A DNA stretch of 37,616 nt, taken from contig NZ_CAJPVI010000072.1 in assembly GCF_905397435.1 (NCBI RefSeq), positions 1 to 37,616 of the forward strand, written 5' to 3'. A program made the position numbers and the translations under genes. This DNA is from Cupriavidus numazuensis (GTDB taxonomy: Bacteria > Pseudomonadota > Gammaproteobacteria > Burkholderiales > Burkholderiaceae). Each line of letters opens with the position of its first letter. Position 1 is the first letter of the stretch. Below, one piece after another: positions 7,631-14,819 of this stretch. The notes beneath the pieces were generated by a model. The model saw nothing but the letters and a program-made list of their open reading frames with translations. It was not told where the DNA came from and made no database searches.

Positions 7631-7652
7631 TTAACCAAAACGTTTTGGTTAA
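7631..7652. promoter_or_regulatory. Perfect 22-bp palindrome, putative LacI-family operator
   Basis: The half-site TTAACCAAAAC is followed directly by its exact reverse complement, giving 11+11 bases with a central CG. A central CG flanked by AAA/TTT is characteristic of LacI-family operators. It lies 100 bp upstream of the permease start and about 190 bp upstream of the rpiR-type start. On the minus strand TAATAA directly after it could be a -10 element. The LacI-type gene at 2956-4005 is the natural candidate for binding. Confidence 0.75.
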
Positions 7653-7755
7653 TGTAATCGAAGGAGATTGGGAGCGCAACCGGGATGCTCGATGCGGCCG
7701 AGGAAGTGTCTCCAAAAGCCGCGCTCCTGCGTCGCGTGGACAAAAGCACATATGA

Positions 7756-7771
7756 TGAAACTTTGGTTTCA
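7756..7771. promoter_or_regulatory. Putative RpiR-family operator, site 1
   Basis: TGAAACTTTGGTTTCA is a 6-4-6 inverted repeat. It is the first of three sites of the form TGAAAC-N4-GTTTCA, each followed by TTC, starting 30 bp apart upstream of the rpiR-type gene. Confidence 0.75.
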
Positions 7772-7785
7772 TTCGCCTCAATGTT

Positions 7786-7801
7786 TGACACCAAAGTTTC
7801 A
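7786..7801. promoter_or_regulatory. Putative RpiR-family operator, site 2
   Basis: TGACACCAAAGTTTCA matches the 6-4-6 pattern with one mismatch in the left arm. It starts exactly 30 bp after site 1. Confidence 0.7.
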
Positions 7802-7815
7802 TTCACCTATATTTC

Positions 7816-7831
7816 TGAAACCGAAGTTTCA
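7816..7831. promoter_or_regulatory. Putative RpiR-family operator, site 3
   Basis: TGAAACCGAAGTTTCA is a perfect 6-4-6 inverted repeat starting 30 bp after site 2 and ending 13 bases before the ATG of the rpiR-type gene. Its position over the leader region suggests strong autorepression. Confidence 0.75.
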
Positions 7832-7844
7832 TTCGGATCCAATC

Positions 7845-8693
7845 ATGACCGCATCGTTGCAAGACAAGATCCTCGCCCTGAACGACCAGCTCACCGAAAG
7901 CGAGCGCCGCCTGGCTGCCGTCACCCTGGAGTGCATCGGCAACCTGGCCGCTTACTCGGCGACCGAGCTCGCGCAGAAAGCTGGCGTTTCCAAGGCGACG
8001 GCCGGCCGCTTCTTCCGCCGGCTCGGCTATGAGAACTTCAATGAGGTCCGGGCGCTGGTGCGCGACGAAGCAGACCGCGGCTCGCCGCTGTATGAACTGG
8101 CTGGCGTCCAGGCACCCACCGAGAACCAGACGCCGCTGGCGCGCCACCTCGCCAACGATTTGCAGAACCTGGCGCAGACCTTCGACCGGCTGAACCCGGC
8201 CGACGTGGAACGTGCTGTTGCTCTGTTTGCCGACACGAAGCGCGTGTTCATCGCGGGCTTCCGCAACGGCCGCGTGCTCGCGCAATACGCGTGGGCGCTG
8301 CTGACGCAACTGCGGCCGGGCGTGACACTGGTGCCGGGCGCCGGCCTGAACCTGGCCGAAGACCTGGCCGACCTCGGCGCTGGCGACGTGCTGCTGGTCA
8401 TGGACTTCCGCCGCCGCGTGACGCTGCTATGGCCGATGGTCGCCCATGCCAATCGCGTCGGCGCCAAGGTCGTGATCCTGACCGATCCGAGCGCGACGGA
8501 CCTGCCCGCGCGCTCCGACGTGGTGCTTCGCTGCGTCAACCACGGCGCGGCGGTGTTCGACTCCTATGTCGCCGCCGTCAGCCTGATCAACCACCTTTGC
8601 ACGAACCTAGCGCTGGTCCTTGGCGACACGGCGCGCGAGCGGCTCGAAGAAATCGAGTCGTTACACGACCACTACGGCGACCTTCATCGCTAG
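7845..8693 (+). CDS. MurR/RpiR-family transcriptional regulator (HTH-SIS)
   Basis: This 282-residue protein has an N-terminal RpiR helix-turn-helix at about residues 1-77, with YSATELAQKAGVSKATAGRF followed by RRLGYENFNEVRALVRDE, and a C-terminal SIS domain from about 115 to 270 that usually binds a phosphosugar or similar ligand. The ATG at 7845 was chosen because the DNA-binding domain begins here; upstream in-frame codons lie within the operator array. A weak ribosome site is seen. The next gene, dpaL, starts 28 bases after the stop, so the regulator is probably the first gene of the catabolic operon and controls it through the three sites upstream. A SIS-domain regulator for an amino-acid-like substrate is less usual but known in related clusters. 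Confidence 0.9.
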   Translation: MTASLQDKILALNDQLTESERRLAAVTLECIGNLAAYSATELAQKAGVSKATAGRFFRRLGYENFNEVRALVRDEADRGSPLYELAGVQAPTENQTPLARHLANDLQNLAQTFDRLNPADVERAVALFADTKRVFIAGFRNGRVLAQYAWALLTQLRPGVTLVPGAGLNLAEDLADLGAGDVLLVMDFRRRVTLLWPMVAHANRVGAKVVILTDPSATDLPARSDVVLRCVNHGAAVFDSYVAAVSLINHLCTNLALVLGDTARERLEEIESLHDHYGDLHR

Positions 8694-8721
8694 TGAACGA
8701 AACCTGATCAAGGAGACTGTC

Positions 8722-9954
8722 TTGAACCACCCGCTCCCCAACCTGAAGCTGCAGTGCGCGCTGAACCCGGCGGCCACGCCCGGCGCGCCATACGGGACCC
8801 GCCAGCAAGCCGTACTCGGCGGCGAAGCCTTTGCCCGCGCAGCCACGCAGATCCGCCGCTGGCCCGGCTATACGCCGACGCCGCTGGTCGCGCTCGACGG
8901 CCTGGCACGCGCCGCCGGCGTTGCCAGCATCCTCTACAAGGACGAAGGCGGCCGCTTCGGGCTGGGCAGCTTCAAGGCACTCGGGGGCGCCTACGCGGTC
9001 AGCCGCCTGCTGTTGCGCGAGATCGAAAGCCGGCTCGGCGTCAGCAACGTATCGGTCGATGACCTGCTCGCGGGCTGCTACGCCGACGTGGTGCGCGACA
9101 TCACCGTGACGTGCGCGACCGACGGCAACCACGGCCGCTCGGTCGCCTGGGGCGCGCAGCGCTTTGGCTGCCAGTGCGTGATCTATATCCACGCCACGGT
9201 CAGCGAGGGCCGCAGGACGGCCATCGAACAATACGGCGCGCAGGTGGTCCGCACCGCCGGCAACTACGACGATTCAGTGCGTCAGGCGGCGGAAGACGCG
9301 GCACGGCTCGGCCGCTTCGTGGTGTCCGACACTTCCTACGAAGGCTATATGGAAGTGCCGAAGGACGTCATGCAAGGCTACGCGGTGATGGCCGATGAGG
9401 CGCTTCAGCAGATGCCGCAGGGCGAGCTTCCGACCCACGTGTTCCTGCAAGGCGGCGTAGGCGGCCTTGCCGCAGCGGTGTCGGCGCACTTCTGGGAAAT
9501 GCTCGGCCACGCGCGTCCGCGCTTCATCGTGGTGGAGCCGGACAAGGCGGCCTGCCTGTACGAGAGCGCACGTGCCGGCAAGCCGGTGGCAGTCCATGGC
9601 GACCTCGACACTGTCATGGCCGGGCTGGCGTGCGGCGAAGTCTCGCTGCTTGCATGGGAGATCCTGCATCCCGGCGCCCACGCGTTCCTGACCATCGACG
9701 ACGAATCGGCGCTCGACTGCGTGCGCCTGCTCGCCGACAGTCCCTATGGTGATGCGCCAGTCGTCGCCGGCGAATCCGCTGTGGCAGGACTGGCCGGCAG
9801 TCTCGGCGCGCTGGCCGACCCTGCAGTGCGCGACGCGCTCGGCCTGAATGCCGACAGCCGCATCCTGGTGTTCGGCAGCGAAGGCGCGACCGACGTGGCC
9901 CTCTACGAGCGCATCGTCGGCCGCCTGCCTGAAGACGTGAGGAAAGCGGCGTGA
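8722..9954 (+). CDS. dpaL: 2,3-diaminopropionate ammonia-lyase
   Basis: This 410-residue protein is a fold-type II PLP enzyme matching diaminopropionate ammonia-lyase (YgeX/DpaL), which converts 2,3-diaminopropionate to pyruvate and two ammonia. Lys85 in GSFKALGGAYA is the PLP lysine, Asp134 in ATDGNHGRSVAWGAQ and Asp203 in VVSDTSYEGY correspond to the two catalytic aspartates of the E. coli enzyme, and GGVGGLAAAV is a phosphate-binding type loop. The start is taken as TTG at 8722 because AAGGAG lies eight bases before it and the family N-terminus (NHPLPNL) follows; no ATG is better placed. Its stop overlaps the next gene's GTG start. The gene is the pathway's end point and the best clue to the cluster's substrate. 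Confidence 0.93.
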   Translation: MNHPLPNLKLQCALNPAATPGAPYGTRQQAVLGGEAFARAATQIRRWPGYTPTPLVALDGLARAAGVASILYKDEGGRFGLGSFKALGGAYAVSRLLLREIESRLGVSNVSVDDLLAGCYADVVRDITVTCATDGNHGRSVAWGAQRFGCQCVIYIHATVSEGRRTAIEQYGAQVVRTAGNYDDSVRQAAEDAARLGRFVVSDTSYEGYMEVPKDVMQGYAVMADEALQQMPQGELPTHVFLQGGVGGLAAAVSAHFWEMLGHARPRFIVVEPDKAACLYESARAGKPVAVHGDLDTVMAGLACGEVSLLAWEILHPGAHAFLTIDDESALDCVRLLADSPYGDAPVVAGESAVAGLAGSLGALADPAVRDALGLNADSRILVFGSEGATDVALYERIVGRLPEDVRKAA

Positions 9955-11198
9955 AGCCCGATCACACCCTCCAGCGACCCGCACGGATCGACCTGCCGCG
10001 CCTGCTGCGCCGGATCGCCGCGCTCGCCGAAGTCGGCGCCATCGACGGCGGCGGCGTCTGCCGGCTCGCGCTGACTGACGAAGACCGCATGGGGCGCGAT
10101 CTCGTGGTGTCGTGGATGCGCGAACTCGGCCTGTCGGTCAGCATTGACGGCATCGGCAACGTGGTCGGCGTGCGCGCCGGGCAGGAAGACCTGCCGCCCG
10201 TCATGACTGGCTCGCACATCGACACCGTGCGTACCGGCGGGCGCTATGACGGCAACCTCGGCGTGCTCGCCGGCCTCGAAGTCATGGCCGCACTCGACGA
10301 CGCCGGCATCGCCACGCGCCGCCCGCTCGCGGTGGCCTTCTTCACCAACGAAGAAGGCGCACGCTTCGCACCCGACATGATGGGCAGCCTCGTATTCCAG
10401 GGCGATCTGCCGCTGCAACAGGCACTCGACACACGCGGCATCGACGGCACCACGGTTGGCGAGAACCTCGCCCGCATTGGCTATGACGGACCTGCGCCGG
10501 CTGGCCAAAACCGTGTGCATGCATTTGTCGAGTTGCATGTGGAGCAAGGCCCGGTGCTGGAGCACGAAGACGTCACCATTGGCGCCGTCACCGGCGTGCA
10601 AGGCATTCACTGGACTGAATTCACCGTTGAGGGCACGTCGAACCACGCGGGCACGACGCCGATGCGGCTGCGCCACGACGCGGGCATCGTCGCCGCGCGC
10701 ATCGCCTGCTTCGTGCGCGACCTGACGCGCGAACTCGGCGGCGCGCCGCTTGCGACCGTGGGCCAGGTCCAGTTTTTTCCGAATCTCGTCAATGTGATTC
10801 CCAACCGCGCGGTGTTCACGGTCGACCTGCGCAACACCGAAGGCCCTGTTCTGGCCGACGCGGTGCAACGGACGCTCGCCTATGCGATGGACGTGGCGAA
10901 GGCCGAAGGGGTTCGCCTATCTCACCGCACGCTAGCCGACTTCGCGCCCGTGGCGTTCGATGAAGGCGTGGTTGCCCGCGTCGAATCCATTGCGCGCCGC
11001 CACGGCCACAGCGTGCGGCGCATGCCGAGCGGCGCCGGGCACGACGCCCAGATCCTTGCCCGCATGTGCCCCGCCGGCATGGTCTTCGTGCCGAGCGTGG
11101 CTGGCCTCTCGCACAACGTCGCCGAACTGACCCACGACCACGACATCCAGGCGGGCGCCGACGTGCTGCTCGACCTGATGCTCGAACTGGCCGCCTGA
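9951..11198 (+). CDS. M20-family N-carbamoyl-L-amino acid hydrolase / allantoate amidohydrolase-type enzyme
   Basis: This 415-residue protein is the usual size for the AllC/HyuC/beta-ureidopropionase group of dinuclear metallohydrolases. The metal ligands are all present: His89 in TGSHIDTV, Asp100 in GRYDGNLG, Glu135 in TNEEGARF, His196 in ELHVEQGP and His388 in GLSHNVAE. These enzymes remove a carbamoyl (ureido) group from an amino acid, releasing ammonia and carbon dioxide. It starts with GTG overlapping the dpaL stop (GTGA), so the two are translationally coupled. Next to a diaminopropionate lyase, a ureido derivative of diaminopropionate is a sensible substrate, but a general L-carbamoylase or an ureidoglycine/allantoate enzyme cannot be excluded. 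Confidence 0.9.
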   Translation: MKPDHTLQRPARIDLPRLLRRIAALAEVGAIDGGGVCRLALTDEDRMGRDLVVSWMRELGLSVSIDGIGNVVGVRAGQEDLPPVMTGSHIDTVRTGGRYDGNLGVLAGLEVMAALDDAGIATRRPLAVAFFTNEEGARFAPDMMGSLVFQGDLPLQQALDTRGIDGTTVGENLARIGYDGPAPAGQNRVHAFVELHVEQGPVLEHEDVTIGAVTGVQGIHWTEFTVEGTSNHAGTTPMRLRHDAGIVAARIACFVRDLTRELGGAPLATVGQVQFFPNLVNVIPNRAVFTVDLRNTEGPVLADAVQRTLAYAMDVAKAEGVRLSHRTLADFAPVAFDEGVVARVESIARRHGHSVRRMPSGAGHDAQILARMCPAGMVFVPSVAGLSHNVAELTHDHDIQAGADVLLDLMLELAA

Positions 11199-11228
11199 CA
11201 TTCACCGCATAACAGGAGACAACCCACC

Positions 11229-12173
11229 ATGTCCCGCTTTGTCCACGTCGCCGCCGCGCAGCTCGGCCCCATCCAGCGCAGCGATTCGCGCCGCGATGTC
11301 GTCGCCCGCCTGCTGGCCCACCTGCACCACGCCCATGAGATGGGCTGCCATCTGGTGGTCTTTCCCGAACTGGCGCTGACTACCTTCTTCCCGCGCTGGT
11401 ACATGGAAGATCCCGAGGAACTGAATGCGTTCTACGAGCGCGAAATGCCCGGGCCGGAAACCCGCATCCTGTTCGACACGGCAGCGCGGCTCGGCATCGG
11501 CTTCTATCTCGGCTACGCGGAACTCGCGGTCGAGCAAGGCGTCGAGCGCCGCTACAACACCGCGATCCTGGTTGGCCGCGACGGCAAGATCGTCGGCAAG
11601 TACCGCAAGGTGCATCTGCCCGGCCATGACCAGCACGAACCGTGGCGCGCCTTCCAGCACCTGGAAAAGCGCTACTTCGAGCCCGGCGACGACTTCGGCG
11701 TCTGGCAGGCCTTCGGCGGCGTGATGGGCATGGCGCTGTGCAACGACCGCCGCTGGTCCGAGACCTATCGCGTGATGGGCCTGCAAGGCGCGGAAATGAT
11801 CCTGCTCGGCTACAACACACCGGTTCACAACCCGCCGGCGCCCGAGCACGACGACCTGTCGATGTTCCACAACCACCTGGTCATGCAGGCCGGCGCCTAC
11901 CAGAACGGCACATGGGTAGTTGGCGTGGCGAAGGCCGGCAAGGAAGAAGGCTGCGAGATGATCGGCGGCACCAGCATCATCGCGCCGTCCGGCGAGATCG
12001 TCGCGGCATGCTCGACCAAGGGCGATGAACTGGCGATTGCCCGCTGCGACCTGGACCTGTGCCAGTCGTACAAGAGCACGACCTTCAACTTCGACCGGCA
12101 CCGCCGCCCCGAGGCCTACGGCCGCATCACGAGCCAGCGCGGCGCCACGCCGCCGCAGCCCGTGGCCGCATAG
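11229..12173 (+). CDS. N-carbamoyl-D-amino acid hydrolase (nitrilase superfamily)
   Basis: This 314-residue protein is very close in length and sequence pattern to the Agrobacterium D-carbamoylase used in hydantoin chemistry. The nitrilase Glu-Lys-Cys triad is present as Glu47 in VVFPELALTTFFPRW, Lys127 in GKYRKVHLPGH and Cys171 in ALCNDRRWSETYRVMG. The blocks FQHLEKRYFEPGD, GYNTPVHNPPAPEHD and MQAGAYQNGTW are also shared with that enzyme. The reaction is hydrolysis of an N-carbamoyl-D-amino acid to the D-amino acid, ammonia and carbon dioxide, in the cytoplasm. A clear GGAG site precedes the ATG at 11229. Having both an L-type and a D-type carbamoylase side by side with no hydantoinase in view is unusual. 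Confidence 0.93.
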   Translation: MSRFVHVAAAQLGPIQRSDSRRDVVARLLAHLHHAHEMGCHLVVFPELALTTFFPRWYMEDPEELNAFYEREMPGPETRILFDTAARLGIGFYLGYAELAVEQGVERRYNTAILVGRDGKIVGKYRKVHLPGHDQHEPWRAFQHLEKRYFEPGDDFGVWQAFGGVMGMALCNDRRWSETYRVMGLQGAEMILLGYNTPVHNPPAPEHDDLSMFHNHLVMQAGAYQNGTWVVGVAKAGKEEGCEMIGGTSIIAPSGEIVAACSTKGDELAIARCDLDLCQSYKSTTFNFDRHRRPEAYGRITSQRGATPPQPVAA

Positions 12174-12226
12174 CCGCACGCGCTAGTCGCCCCTCTCCAA
12201 ATCTAGAAAGAAGAACACGATGCAGG

Positions 12227-12257
12227 CGCCTCCGGGCGCCCGCAGGGGGGCGTTTTT
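12227..12257 (+). terminator. Possible intrinsic terminator or attenuator
   Basis: CGCCTCC at 12227-12233 can pair with GGGGGCG at 12246-12252 (seven pairs with one G-T), with a 12-base loop, followed at once by five T. It sits between the D-carbamoylase and MFS genes in the same direction. It could partly uncouple the transporter and ygeY from upstream transcription. Confidence 0.5.
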
Positions 12258-12285
12258 GTCTCACCAAATCCAAAGGAGGAACATA

Positions 12286-13629
12286 GTGAGCGATTCAATG
12301 CATTCCGCGCAGACCCTGCGCAATCCGGCAACGAACCCTGCGACGACGGACACGATGCAGGCGTACGACAATGCGCTCTACCGCAAGGTGGCATGGAGAC
12401 TGCTGCCATTCCTGATGGCCTGCTACATCGCGGCCTTCCTAGACCGCGTCAACGTCGGCTTCGCCAAGCTCCAGATGCTGGACCAGCTCAAGTTCAGCGA
12501 CACGATATACGGCCTTGGCGCCGGCATCTTCTTCATCGGCTACTTCCTGTTCGAAGTCCCGAGCAATGTGCTGATGCACCGCATCGGCGCGAAGAAGACG
12601 CTCGCGCGCATCATGATCCTCTGGGCCTGCATCTCGGCCTGCATGGCGCTGACCAAGACGCCGACGCAGTTCTACATCCTGCGCTTCCTGCTGGGCGCGG
12701 CCGAGGCCGGCTTCTATCCCGGCATCATCCTGTACCTGACGTACTGGTTCCCGTCGCACCGCCGCGGGCAGGTCATCGCAGTCTTCATGACAGCCGTGCC
12801 GTTCGCCGGCATCCTCGGCGGCCCGCTGTCGGGCTGGATCATGGAGAGCCTGCACGACCACCATGGCTTCGCCGGCTGGCAGTGGATGTTCCTGATCGAA
12901 GCGATCCCGTCGATCGTGCTGGGACTGGCCGTGCTCTGGTATCTCGACGACCGCATCACCGACGCGCGCTGGCTCGACACCGCCGAGAAGAACCGGCTCG
13001 CACACAACATTGCGGCGGAGAAGACGACCAAGGTCGACCACGTATCGCTGCTGACGCTGTTCCGTGACCGCCGCGTGATCCACATGGCGCTGATCTGCTA
13101 CTGCACGGTATCGAGCCTGTCGGGCCTGGCCTTCTGGATTCCGTCTGTGATCCGTTCGACGGGCGTGGTGTCGTTGCTGGATGTGGGCCTGCTGACGGCC
13201 ATCCCGAACGCCTGCGCGGTCGTGTCGATGATCCTGGTATGCCGGCACTCTGACCGCACACGAGAGCGCCGCTGGCACATGGTCATCCCGTTCCTGGTCG
13301 GCGGCGTCGGCCTGACGCTCAGCACGCTGTTCAGCCACAACCCCACGTTCGCGGTGGCGATGCTGTCCGTCGCGGCGGCTGGCTGCATGGTCTGCTCGCC
13401 ACTGTTCTGGAGCCTGCCGACCGCATTCCTCGAAGGCCGCAGCGCCGCTGCCGGCATCGCCGCGATCAACTCGTTCGCCGGCCTGGCCGCCTTCGCCAGC
13501 CCCTACGCGATCGGCTGGATCAAGGACCTGACCGGATCGACCGACTGGGGCATGTACTTCCTCGCCTCCTTCACCGTGATCGGCGCGCTGCTGGTGCTGC
13601 GCGTGCCGGCAACGCTGGTCAACCGCTGA
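12286..13629 (+). CDS. MFS transporter, anion:cation symporter (ACS) family
   Basis: This 447-residue inner-membrane protein shows 12 predicted helices with the ACS-family opening LLPFLMACYIAAFLDRVNVGFAK, and RFLLGAAEAGFYPG and YWFPSHRRGQ in helices 4-5. Relatives import organic anions such as allantoate, hexuronates, galactonate and phthalate. The start is taken as GTG at 12286 because AGGAGG lies six bases before it; an in-frame ATG further upstream lies inside the hairpin at 12227-12252 and has no ribosome site, and an ATG five codons downstream is an alternative. It sits between the carbamoylases and ygeY and is probably the uptake system for the cluster's substrate, an anionic ureido or acylamino acid. 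Confidence 0.92.
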   Translation: MSDSMHSAQTLRNPATNPATTDTMQAYDNALYRKVAWRLLPFLMACYIAAFLDRVNVGFAKLQMLDQLKFSDTIYGLGAGIFFIGYFLFEVPSNVLMHRIGAKKTLARIMILWACISACMALTKTPTQFYILRFLLGAAEAGFYPGIILYLTYWFPSHRRGQVIAVFMTAVPFAGILGGPLSGWIMESLHDHHGFAGWQWMFLIEAIPSIVLGLAVLWYLDDRITDARWLDTAEKNRLAHNIAAEKTTKVDHVSLLTLFRDRRVIHMALICYCTVSSLSGLAFWIPSVIRSTGVVSLLDVGLLTAIPNACAVVSMILVCRHSDRTRERRWHMVIPFLVGGVGLTLSTLFSHNPTFAVAMLSVAAAGCMVCSPLFWSLPTAFLEGRSAAAGIAAINSFAGLAAFASPYAIGWIKDLTGSTDWGMYFLASFTVIGALLVLRVPATLVNR

Positions 13630-13648
13630 TTGCTCAGGACGTAACACG

Positions 13649-14809
13649 ATGAACGACCAGACAGACAATCTCAGCGACGTCATTGCGCTGACGCGCGAGA
13701 TGGTGCGCATTCCCAGCCTCTCGGGACGCGAAGGCGACGTGGCCGCGCTGCTGGCGCGCCGCATGACCGAAGCCGGCTTCACGTCGGTAACGACAGACAG
13801 CAACGGCAGCGTGCTGGGGCTGATCGGCCCGGAGGACACCGAGGTGGCCCTGCTCTTCGACGGCCACATGGACGTAGTCCCCGTCACAGGACAGTGGCGC
13901 TTCGACCCGTTCGGCGGCACGATCCATGACGGCCGGCTGTACGGGCGCGGCACCACCGACATGAAAGGCGGCATCGCCGCGGCCATCTGCGGCGTCGCGG
14001 CCGCCGCGCGCGAACGGCCGCTGCGCCGCCGCATCGCGGTGTCCGCCAGCGTGCTCGAGGAAATCATTGAGGGACACGCGCTGGCATCGGTACTCGACCG
14101 TTGTCGGCCAGCGGCCGTGGTGATCTGCGAGCCGTCGAAGCTGCAGATCAAGCGCGGACAGAAAGGCCGGCTCGAGATCCTGCTGACGTTCCACGGCATA
14201 CCCGCCCATGCGGCGACGCCCCACCTTGGCGTGAATCCGCTGCACGCCGCTGCGCGCGCGTTGACAGCGCTTGAAGGGCTGAATCTGCCGACCGACCCCA
14301 TACTCGGCGCCGCATTGCTGGTGCCGACGGATATCGTCTCGGCGCCCTACCCTTCGATCTCGATGATCCCGACTTCCACCACGATCCGCTTCGATCGCCG
14401 CACGCTCGATGGCGAGACGCGCGAGGACGTGCTTGGCCAGATCGACGCCTGCCTGCGCACAGCGGGCCTGCACGATTTCACGCTGGCCGTGTCGGATGAC
14501 GAGGTGCGGACTTTCACCGGCGAATCGGCCCGGCCGACGCGCTGGCTGCCCGCGTGGCAGCAGCCAGACAGCACGTCGCTAGTGCAGGCCGCCGTGCGCG
14601 CCGTCACGCAAGCCGGCCACTCCCCGCAAGTCGGCACCTGGGCGTTCTGCACGAACGGGTCCGAATCTGCGGGGCGGCGCCAGATTCCGACCATCGGACT
14701 CGGACCGGGGTGTGAAGAGGATGCCCACACTATCGATGAGTCGATCGCGCTTGAACAGCTGGATGGCGCGCGGGAGATCTATCGCAAGCTGGTGTTGGAG
14801 ATGGCGTGA
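13649..14809 (+). CDS. ygeY: YgeY-type M20 metallohydrolase
   Basis: This 386-residue protein is an M20 peptidase-like enzyme of the ArgE/DapE group and is closest in motif to E. coli YgeY, whose gene is next to ygeX. Metal ligands read as His73 and Asp75 in FDGHMDVVP, Asp104 in RGTTDMKGG, Glu137-Glu138 in VLEEIIEG, Glu161 in ICEPSK and His360 in EDAHTIDE. YgeY-like blocks are RGQKGRLEI and the C-terminal WAFCTNGSES plus IGLGPGCEEDAHT. The family removes an acyl or carbamoyl group from an amino acid; the YgeY reaction in E. coli is not something I can confirm from sequence. It ends ten bases from the convergent racemase-like gene and closes this operon. Confidence 0.88.
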   Translation: MNDQTDNLSDVIALTREMVRIPSLSGREGDVAALLARRMTEAGFTSVTTDSNGSVLGLIGPEDTEVALLFDGHMDVVPVTGQWRFDPFGGTIHDGRLYGRGTTDMKGGIAAAICGVAAAARERPLRRRIAVSASVLEEIIEGHALASVLDRCRPAAVVICEPSKLQIKRGQKGRLEILLTFHGIPAHAATPHLGVNPLHAAARALTALEGLNLPTDPILGAALLVPTDIVSAPYPSISMIPTSTTIRFDRRTLDGETREDVLGQIDACLRTAGLHDFTLAVSDDEVRTFTGESARPTRWLPAWQQPDSTSLVQAAVRAVTQAGHSPQVGTWAFCTNGSESAGRRQIPTIGLGPGCEEDAHTIDESIALEQLDGAREIYRKLVLEMA

Positions 14810-14819
14810 TGCCATCCGG

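Larger units (their letters stand above)
7532..7844. other. Divergent regulatory region between permease operon and rpiR-type gene
   Basis: This 313-bp stretch holds no gene. It is more AT-rich than its surroundings and carries two different sets of symmetric sites: one perfect 22-bp palindrome at 7631-7652 on the permease side and three related 16-bp palindromes at 7756-7831 on the regulator side. The middle part, about 7655-7750, shows no clear signal. Confidence 0.8.

Noticed and set aside
12439..14301. A 620-codon open frame on the minus strand across the MFS and ygeY genes
   Set aside because: Low-complexity composition and no family motif; the opposite strand encodes clear MFS and M20 proteins.
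14810..14819. Search for a terminator between the convergent ygeY and racemase-like genes
   Set aside because: The gap is only ten bases and contains no hairpin.
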